Positions 1 to 3,988 of a stretch of DNA of 8,122 bases are shown piece by piece. The notes below the pieces were generated by a model. That model worked only from the letters and a program-made list of their open reading frames with translations, did no database searches and had not been told where the DNA came from. The position numbers and the translations under genes were made by a program. Every line of letters begins with the position of its first letter. The stretch's first letter is position 1. This DNA comes from Bacteroidota bacterium (lineage in GTDB: Bacteria > Bacteroidota > Bacteroidia > Flavobacteriales > Flavobacteriaceae): the NCBI GenBank assembly GCA_021793535.1, contig JAJYSO010000058.1, forward strand, positions 1 to 8,122, read 5' to 3'.

Positions 1-60
1 TTTAATTCTCGTCGCGTTTACGAAAAGAACAAACTCTACGGAAGAAATAGTGACACCTAA
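1..60 (+). CDS. Possible 3' end of a gene running into the window (uncertain)
   Basis: From base 1 one plus-strand frame stays open for 19 codons and stops at TAA 58-60. The encoded tail is charged (FNSRRVYEKNKLYGRNSDT), as C-terminal tails often are, and would make this gene convergent with the pseudouridine synthase gene. A run this short is easily open by chance. An equally open minus-strand frame through 1-130 reads as a hydrophobic peptide, with an ATG at 78-76, and could instead be the start of a membrane protein downstream of that gene. The sequence cannot decide between the two, and I do not recognise either product. Confidence 0.2.
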   Translation, partial: FNSRRVYEKNKLYGRNSDT

Positions 61-130
61 AAAACTGCCAAAGTACATGTGGTAGCTGCGTTTATACACC
101 CCAAAAGAAGAGAGGAAGCTCCCGATGCTT

Positions 131-958
131 TTACAGCATTCCCAAATTGATGACTTCTTGTCGAGTAAGGTGCCGGAATTGACCCCGAGGAAGGTTCTTT
201 TTGGTCAGCCCACCATAGATTACCCGATCGAGATTCTGCACTTCATATCCCAATTTAATACACATCTTCTGGATGACTTGAGGGATATTAGACGAAATCT
301 CCACTCCGATAACCTGCTTTGATTTTTCATTGACGTATTCCACCTTATGTGGCTTTACCAATTCCCCTTTTAAACGAATGCCTTCCCTTAACTGCTCGAG
401 ATCAGCTGCTTTTAGGGGGCTGCTCAATTCCACTTCAAAGAGCTGTCGAATCGGCCTTTTGGCCAATTTTTTTTCTAAAGTTCCATCATTGGTGAAGAGT
501 AACAGGCCTTTGGAGTTTGTCTCAAAACTACCCACTGGAACAATTTTATTCTTGGAGGCTCTGGCCACCAAATCCATAACCGTTCGGTTCTTTTTTTCTA
601 TATTCCCAGTGACAAAAAATCCCGAGGGCTTGTTCAATAGTACGTACTCCTTTTGCTGGGGGTTCAACCGTTGGCCATCAAAACGAACTTCATCATTACG
701 ATTTACTTTGTACCCCATTTCAGTAACGACTTTACCGTTTACCGTTACATTACCTGAAGCAATATAAACATCCGCTTCTCTTCTCGAACAAATCCCTGAA
801 TTTGAAATGTACTTGTTCAGCCGCATTTTGGCATCCGGATCTTTCACTTGCTTATCAATACCCACCCGCCTGTTCATTGGCTTTCTGGAGTCCTTCTTAC
901 CAGGTGTATCTGCTCTTTTTCCAGTATTTCGTTTATGTGAGGTAGGCTTCTTGGCCAT
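131..958 (-). CDS. rluF: RsuA/RluB/RluF-family pseudouridine synthase homologue with altered active site
   Basis: A 275-residue protein. Residues 1-44 are a basic, Lys/Arg-rich tail. Residues about 45-92 form an S4 RNA-binding domain (MRLNKYIS, CSRREAD, VTVNGK). The rest matches the RsuA/RluB/RluF catalytic fold: LNKPSGF at 108-114, GLLLFTNDG at 151-159, LGYEV at 236-240 and LPRGQFRHLT at 256-265. Active members convert uridine to pseudouridine in rRNA using the Asp of a PVGRLD motif. Here that stretch is PVGSFETNSK (141-150), so the Arg is Ser and the Asp is Glu146. The usual Tyr of the K-x-Y motif is Phe174, and the Arg-rich GRNRQVRR stretch is replaced by SNIPQVIQ (223-230). The family call is firm. 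Enzyme activity is doubtful, and the protein may be only an rRNA-binding factor. The start at 958 follows a good promoter element and includes the basic tail; the S4 domain would survive a later start. The rluF symbol is by family only. Confidence 0.85.
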   Translation of the reverse strand: MAKKPTSHKRNTGKRADTPGKKDSRKPMNRRVGIDKQVKDPDAKMRLNKYISNSGICSRREADVYIASGNVTVNGKVVTEMGYKVNRNDEVRFDGQRLNPQQKEYVLLNKPSGFFVTGNIEKKNRTVMDLVARASKNKIVPVGSFETNSKGLLLFTNDGTLEKKLAKRPIRQLFEVELSSPLKAADLEQLREGIRLKGELVKPHKVEYVNEKSKQVIGVEISSNIPQVIQKMCIKLGYEVQNLDRVIYGGLTKKNLPRGQFRHLTRQEVINLGML

Positions 959-975
959 GATTCAATAGTTTTGGG

Positions 976-1009
976 CAAATATATGGAATAATCCCACACG
1001 ATACTGAAA
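976..1009 (-). promoter_or_regulatory. Putative Bacteroidota-type promoter for the pseudouridine synthase gene
   Basis: On the minus strand, TATATTTG (983-976) fits the Bacteroidota -7 consensus TAnnTTTG exactly. It lies 17 nt before the start codon at 958, so the untranslated leader would be very short. The -33 box is weak: only a TTTC (1009-1006) stands about 22 nt upstream, where TTG or TTTG is expected. The assignment rests mainly on the -7 element and its position. Confidence 0.5.
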
Positions 1010-1110
1010 GGGTATTAGATATAACATAAAAAATAACGGTGATCGACCCCAAACAAGAACCGCCCCTCTTATATTTTTACCCTTCCTTTTTTAAGAGATG
1101 CCGTAGAGCA

Positions 1111-1140
1111 GATGGCCTGAAAAGCAGGCTTCTATTTTTT
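1111..1140 (+). terminator. Terminator-like hairpin with no obvious gene before it
   Basis: GCCTG (1116-1120) pairs with CAGGC (1126-1130) around the loop AAAAG. The stem can be lengthened by AGA (1111-1113) with TCT (1132-1134) and a G-U pair. ATTTTT follows at 1135-1140. The orientation is plus, yet the only gene upstream (131-958) runs away on the minus strand. It may end an unseen short transcript, block read-through, or be fortuitous. Confidence 0.35.
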
Positions 1141-1186
1141 ACCACAACTTGATTTTTATGCTTTTTTTAAAAAAAGTAGATTTTAC

Positions 1187-1218
1187 TTGCATTTATCAAA
1201 AATAATTTTAGATATTTG
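1187..1218 (+). promoter_or_regulatory. Putative promoter of the methionine operon leader
   Basis: TTG at 1187-1189 is followed after 21 nt by GATATTTG (1211-1218), one mismatch from the Bacteroidota -7 consensus TAnnTTTG. The spacing is within the range for such promoters. Transcription would begin near 1224, about 15 nt before the first leader peptide ORF, as expected when a leader peptide is translated right behind RNA polymerase. A poly-T/poly-A palindrome lies just upstream at 1161-1176. Confidence 0.45.
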
Positions 1219-1238
1219 TTGCGTTAACAAGTCGAACC

Positions 1239-1307
1239 ATGAAAAGATTAATGCACATGCCCTTTATGATGATGTGGAATACTCCACAGGGCTTGTTGTT
1301 TGCTTAA
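1239..1307 (+). CDS. Methionine-rich leader peptide 1 (attenuator)
   Basis: A 22-codon ORF from ATG 1239 to TAA 1305-1307. Six of its 22 residues are Met: positions 1, 5, 7 and the run 10-12, encoded ATGATGATG at 1266-1274. It stands between a candidate promoter and a strong intrinsic terminator at 1338-1365. The last codons (Gly18 to Ala22) overlap the left arm of an antiterminator stem (1290-1302). A ribosome stalled on the Met run for lack of charged Met-tRNA would leave that arm free, whereas one reaching the stop would cover it and let the terminator form. The peptide itself probably has no function. As usual for this phylum there is no Shine-Dalgarno sequence. The call is inference from codon content and RNA structure; the protein matches no family I know. 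Confidence 0.75.
   Translation: MKRLMHMPFMMMWNTPQGLLFA
1259..1292 (+). promoter_or_regulatory. Attenuator 1, 1:2 pause/anti-antiterminator hairpin
   Basis: TGTGGA (1273-1278) pairs perfectly with TCCACA (1283-1288) around the loop ATAC. GCCC (1259-1262) pairs with GGGC (1289-1292) outside it, with the Met codon run bulged on one side. The hairpin lies within the leader ORF and overlaps the first bases of the antiterminator arm at 1290. It fits the 1:2 structure of classical attenuators. A second possible competitor is AACAAG at 1226-1231, complementary to 1292-1297. Confidence 0.55.
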
Positions 1308-1342
1308 TCTTTCCACCAATCATAAAAAACAAATAACAAGCC
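1290..1342 (+). promoter_or_regulatory. Attenuator 1 antiterminator (2:3 stem)
   Basis: GGCTTGTTGTTTG (1290-1302) is complementary over 13 positions to CAAATAACAAGCC (1330-1342); twelve pairs are Watson-Crick and one is G-U. The right arm includes the first five bases of the left terminator arm (1338-1346), so the two structures exclude each other. The left arm begins 15 nt after the ATGATGATG run, roughly the downstream footprint of a stalled ribosome. Confidence 0.7.
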
Positions 1343-1365
1343 TTTGAAAAACAAAGGCTTTTTTT
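1338..1365 (+). terminator. Attenuator 1 intrinsic terminator
   Basis: AAGCCTTTG (1338-1346) and CAAAGGCTT (1352-1360) form a perfect 9-bp stem with an AAAAA loop. Seven T follow (1359-1365, overlapping the stem by two). It is a textbook Rho-independent terminator 30 nt after the stop of leader peptide 1 and about 195 nt before metY. Confidence 0.85.
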
Positions 1366-1379
1366 ATTTAATACGAAGA

Positions 1380-1466
1380 ATGTATACTTTAACTCTTGAT
1401 ATGGCGATGCGAATGATGGACATGATGATGTCCCCACCCTGCTATGGCCAAAAATGGAAGAGTTAA
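1380..1466 (+). CDS. Methionine-rich leader peptide 2 (attenuator)
   Basis: A 28-codon ORF from ATG 1380 to TAA 1464-1466, starting 15 nt after the first terminator. Eight residues are Met: positions 1, 8, 10, 12, 13 and 15-17, the last three encoded ATGATGATG at 1422-1430. The C-terminal codons (from Tyr22 to Trp26) overlap the left antiterminator arm (1444-1453), and a second strong terminator lies at 1487-1520. The design repeats that of leader 1, although apart from the Met-rich core the peptides share little sequence. Stalling at the Met run would favour antitermination, and translation to the stop would favour termination before metY. The call is inference from codon content and alternative RNA structures; no family is recognised. 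Confidence 0.75.
   Translation: MYTLTLDMAMRMMDMMMSPPCYGQKWKS
1418..1433 (+). promoter_or_regulatory. Hairpin across the Met codon run of leader 2
   Basis: GGACAT (1418-1423) pairs perfectly with ATGTCC (1428-1433) around the tetraloop GATG, inside leader peptide ORF 2 and spanning its ATG run. It could act as the pause hairpin that synchronises ribosome and polymerase. Its overlap with the antiterminator arm at 1444 is not direct; only short extra pairings (GGC 1403-1405 with GCC 1447-1449) would connect them. Confidence 0.4.
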
Positions 1467-1503
1467 GCATAACCCGAAAAAAACTCAAAGTCCTTTTGGC
1501 CAT
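1444..1503 (+). promoter_or_regulatory. Attenuator 2 antiterminator (2:3 stem)
   Basis: ATGGCCAAAA (1444-1453) is perfectly complementary to TTTTGGCCAT (1494-1503). The stem continues inward with GGA (1456-1458) to TCC (1491-1493) and GAGTT (1460-1464) to AACTC (1482-1486), 18 pairs in all. Its right side takes up the distal part of the left terminator arm and the whole terminator loop, so it excludes the terminator. The left arm begins 13 nt after the ATGATGATG run of leader 2. Confidence 0.7.
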
Positions 1504-1520
1504 CCAAAGGGACTTTTTTT
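1487..1520 (+). terminator. Attenuator 2 intrinsic terminator
   Basis: AAAGTCCTTTTGG (1487-1499) pairs with CCAAAGGGACTTT (1504-1516) as a 13-bp stem with one G-U pair and the loop CCAT. Seven T follow at 1514-1520. It stands 20 nt after the stop of leader peptide 2 and 39 nt before the metY start, so termination here would silence metY. Confidence 0.85.
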
Positions 1521-1559
1521 ATATCAGAAACTTAATTTTAAACCTTTAAATTTTTTATT

Positions 1560-2849
1560 ATGAGCAATTTCAAATTTGCAACCCAAGCTGTACGAGCCGG
1601 CCACGATCCAAAAACCTCAAAGTCATCTCTGGCCACGCCCATTTACCAAACGGTATCTTATGTATTCGAAAACAGCGATCACGCAGCAGGAGCCTTTAAC
1701 CTTTCCATTCCTACACCTCTTTACACGCGGTTGAACAATCCAACCAACGGCGTTCTTGAACAACGCATTGCTGCACTGGAAGGAGGAATTGCAGGTATTG
1801 CAACCGCTTCTGGACAAGCTGCACTCTCAACCACTTTCTTAACCCTACTCAACACAGGGGATCATGTAGTCTCCTCAAGCAGTATCTATGGGGGGTCGTT
1901 CAACTTATTAAATCACACCTTACCTCGCTTTGGAATTGAGGCCACTTTTGTGGAATCCTCGGATACGGAAAACTATCGTCGTGCCATTCAGCAAAATACC
2001 AAAGCCATTTTCCTGGAGTCACTCGGCAATCCTCGATTAGACATTATCGATATTGAAGCCGTGGCTAAAATTGCGCAAGAACACCAAATTCCCCTCATTG
2101 TCGACAATACCGTAGCTACGCCTTATTTATTACGCCCGATTGAGTATGGAGCGAACATTGTAATCCATTCCATCACCAAATATATCTCCGGAAACGGAAC
2201 CTCTTTGGGAGGAATTATTATCGATGGTGGAAATTTCGATTGGACTAACGGTAAATTTCCTGAATTCTCGGAGCCGTCCAAAGGATACCACGGATTAGTC
2301 TTTACCGAAGCATTCGGAAAAGCAGCCCTAACGGGTCGGCTCGTCGCTGAAGGTCTTCGAGATTTCGGAGGAGCCCTCAGCCCTTTTAACGGGTTTCAGA
2401 TTCTTCAAGGCTTGGAAACTTTACCCTTGCGTATTGAAAAGCAGAGTAAAAATGCATTGGCTCTCGCACAATGGCTGGAAGCACAAGAAGAAGTGGCTTG
2501 GGTAAATTATCCGGGATTAAAATCCAGTAAGTACTATGCTTTAGCCCAAAAGTATTTGCCCAAAGGACAAAGTGGGGTCATCACTTTCGGGCTTAAAGGA
2601 GGCTATCAAGCGGCCAAAAAGACGGCAGACGACACAAAATTATTTTCACTGATGGCCAATTTTGGAGATTCCAAATCGCTCATTATTCATCCGGCTTCCA
2701 CCACACACCAGCAACTCACAGAAGAGGAGCAAAAATCTGCAGGGGTTTCACCGGATCTCATTCGACTCTCCATCGGATTAGAAGATTTGGAAGATCTAAA
2801 AGCCGACCTCAAACAAACCTTTAGCGTTAAAGCAACCGCAACGGCTTAA
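1560..2849 (+). CDS. metY: O-acetylhomoserine sulfhydrylase (PLP-dependent)
   Basis: A 429-residue cytosolic enzyme of the Cys/Met metabolism PLP family. It makes L-homocysteine and acetate from O-acetyl-L-homoserine and sulfide (direct sulfhydrylation). Visible family features are the phosphate-contacting YTRLNNPTN (55-63), ATASGQAA (81-88), the ring-stacking Tyr110 (SSIYGG), Asp182 (VDNT) for the pyridine nitrogen, the Schiff-base Lys207 in HSITKY, and the carboxylate-binding Arg402 (LIRLSIGLED). The length and the inserted segment after the lysine (about 223-253) are typical of MetY rather than the roughly 380-residue MetB/MetC enzymes. The ATG at 1560 is the natural start and is preceded only by an A/T-rich stretch. 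This is the first gene after the two attenuators, so methionine-responsive control is expected. It supplies homocysteine from the product of the next gene, metX. Confidence 0.95.
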   Translation: MSNFKFATQAVRAGHDPKTSKSSLATPIYQTVSYVFENSDHAAGAFNLSIPTPLYTRLNNPTNGVLEQRIAALEGGIAGIATASGQAALSTTFLTLLNTGDHVVSSSSIYGGSFNLLNHTLPRFGIEATFVESSDTENYRRAIQQNTKAIFLESLGNPRLDIIDIEAVAKIAQEHQIPLIVDNTVATPYLLRPIEYGANIVIHSITKYISGNGTSLGGIIIDGGNFDWTNGKFPEFSEPSKGYHGLVFTEAFGKAALTGRLVAEGLRDFGGALSPFNGFQILQGLETLPLRIEKQSKNALALAQWLEAQEEVAWVNYPGLKSSKYYALAQKYLPKGQSGVITFGLKGGYQAAKKTADDTKLFSLMANFGDSKSLIIHPASTTHQQLTEEEQKSAGVSPDLIRLSIGLEDLEDLKADLKQTFSVKATATA

Positions 2850-2869
2850 TTCGAGCGCTCTCATAATAT

Positions 2870-2934
2870 GGGTGGAGAAGAATTACTTGTCTTACAAGAC
2901 GAAATTGCTCATCCCTCTTCTCCACCCTCTTTTT
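2870..2934 (+). terminator. Long-stem terminator-like hairpin between metY and metX
   Basis: GGGTGGAGAAGA (2870-2881) and TCTTCTCCACCC (2916-2927) form a perfect 12-bp stem, followed by TCTTTTT. The 34-nt loop contains its own small hairpin (CTTG 2886-2889 with CAAG 2895-2898). A palindrome GAGCGCTC (2853-2860) stands just before. It could end part of the transcription after metY, or protect the 3' end of a processed metY message. The loop is longer than usual for a terminator. Confidence 0.6.
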
Positions 2935-2940
2935 AAAGTT

Positions 2941-2948
2941 TACATTTG
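2941..2948 (+). promoter_or_regulatory. Putative internal promoter (-7 element) before metX
   Basis: TACATTTG fits the Bacteroidota -7 consensus TAnnTTTG exactly and lies 26 nt before the metX start. No clear TTG is present at the -33 distance (the sequence there is CTTCTCC within the hairpin arm), so the promoter would be weak or differently recognised. If active, it would express metX and the aspartokinase fusion independently of the Met attenuators. Confidence 0.35.
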
Positions 2949-2974
2949 AATCCTTGATTTCATAACTGTTTATC

Positions 2975-3988
2975 ATGTCAACGCTTTCTACTCCGCTGTC
3001 AACAGACCAAAAAACAAATTTGTTACAAGAAATTCTTATTGAAAACGTCGTGCTTCCCAACCAGAAGCGAATGGATTTTGTATTGACCTATCAGCTTTTT
3101 GGGCAACCTTTACACAAGGCCCCGATTATTTTGGTAAATCACGCCTTGACGGGCAACAGTGAAGTAGCAGGAGAAAAAGGCTGGTGGAAAAAATTAGTGG
3201 GTGATCATCAAATTGTCGACACCACACGCTTTAGCGTCATTGCCTTTGATATCCCGGGGAACGGATATGATCAAAAGGAAGCCCACCTGCTTAGTGACTA
3301 TACCCTATTGAACACACAAACAGTCGCGGCTTTATTTTGGAAAGGGTTGGAAAAACTAGGCATCTCCCAACTCTTTGCCGTATTGGGCAGCAGCTTAGGC
3401 GGAGGAGTCTCATGGGAAATGGTCTTTTTAAAACCAAAATCCATCACTCACCTTATTCCTATCGCGACCAATCTAAAAGCATCCGATTGGCTGATTGGAA
3501 ATGTATTGGTCCAAGAACGCATTCTCAACCACTCTTCCCATCCCATCGAAGATGCGCGTATACACGCCATGCACCTTTATCGGAACCCGGCCTCTTTTAA
3601 GGAAAAATTTAAAGGAGCATACAAAACCGAAGAAAATCAATACGCCATTGAAAGTTGGTTAAAATACCACGGTTCTGTATTGGAGCAGCGCTTCACATTG
3701 GCCGCCTATAAAGAAATGAATTATTTGCTCAAAACCATTGGAGAGTGGATTACTTCAGAAGACCTCCGAGAATTTGCACAATCTACAACCAGCCATATCC
3801 ATTGTATTGTTGTAGATTCTGACGGGTTGTTTACAAAGGCTGAACAGGAGCATACCTTTCAAACCCTCAAGCGTTACGGAGCCCCTATTTCTTATCAAGA
3901 AATCCAGTCTATCCACGGCCATGATGCTTTCCTAATTGAATATGAACAGCTCAATGCGCTCTTAAAACCTATTTTTGAAAACCTATGA
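2975..3988 (+). CDS. metX: Homoserine O-acetyltransferase-like alpha/beta hydrolase
   Basis: A 337-residue alpha/beta-hydrolase fold protein. It most likely transfers acetyl from acetyl-CoA to L-homoserine, giving the substrate of MetY. The MetX-like features are NHALTGNSE (55-63), KGWW with VGDHQIVDTTRF (68-86), the nucleophile elbow GSSLGGG (138-144) with Ser140, the acid Asp283 in SDGLFT, and the base His316 in GHDAFL. It is shorter than the usual 350-380 residues and lacks the GSTGP loop and the RFDAN motif (RFTLA at 239-243), so it belongs to a divergent branch. Its place between metY and the aspartokinase/homoserine dehydrogenase gene strongly supports the role. Homoserine succinyltransferase activity or a different acyl acceptor cannot be excluded. 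The stop overlaps the next start as ATGA, suggesting translational coupling. The start at 2975 is the first ATG in frame and leaves a normal N-terminus. Confidence 0.85.
   Translation: MSTLSTPLSTDQKTNLLQEILIENVVLPNQKRMDFVLTYQLFGQPLHKAPIILVNHALTGNSEVAGEKGWWKKLVGDHQIVDTTRFSVIAFDIPGNGYDQKEAHLLSDYTLLNTQTVAALFWKGLEKLGISQLFAVLGSSLGGGVSWEMVFLKPKSITHLIPIATNLKASDWLIGNVLVQERILNHSSHPIEDARIHAMHLYRNPASFKEKFKGAYKTEENQYAIESWLKYHGSVLEQRFTLAAYKEMNYLLKTIGEWITSEDLREFAQSTTSHIHCIVVDSDGLFTKAEQEHTFQTLKRYGAPISYQEIQSIHGHDAFLIEYEQLNALLKPIFENL

Larger units (their letters stand above)
959..1186. other. Non-coding spacer between divergent genes
   Basis: This stretch separates the pseudouridine synthase gene from the methionine leader. 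It holds the promoter of the former (976-1009), a terminator-like hairpin at 1111-1140, and a perfect A/T palindrome (CTTTTTTTAAAAAAAG) at 1161-1176 that may act as an A-tract upstream of the leader promoter. I see no convincing ORF, tRNA or known riboswitch. Every ATG I tried on the plus strand here runs into a stop within a few codons or gives an unremarkable peptide. Confidence 0.6.

Noticed and set aside
330..767. Plus-strand ORF of 145 codons opposite the pseudouridine synthase gene
   Set aside because: It is fully antisense to a gene with clear family motifs, and its product has no recognisable features.
1095..1133. tRNA fragment suggested by GTAGAGCA and CTGAAAA-like segments
   Set aside because: No acceptor stem, T arm or consistent anticodon stem could be fitted. 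The inverted repeat is better read as a terminator-like hairpin.
1264..1503. Minus-strand ORF of 79 codons across the leader
   Set aside because: It is the antisense shadow of the two leader units and their terminators, and the product resembles nothing.
1080..1560. SAM-I (S-box), SAM-II or other SAM riboswitch upstream of metY
   Set aside because: I looked for the conserved core (for example GAAGCCCGGCAACC of the S-box) and did not find it. The structures present are explained by two leader-peptide attenuators.
2868..2936. 22-codon ORF spanning the metY-metX hairpin as a third leader peptide
   Set aside because: It has no Met codon besides the start and no run of any one regulatory amino acid, and no alternative antiterminator pairing was seen.
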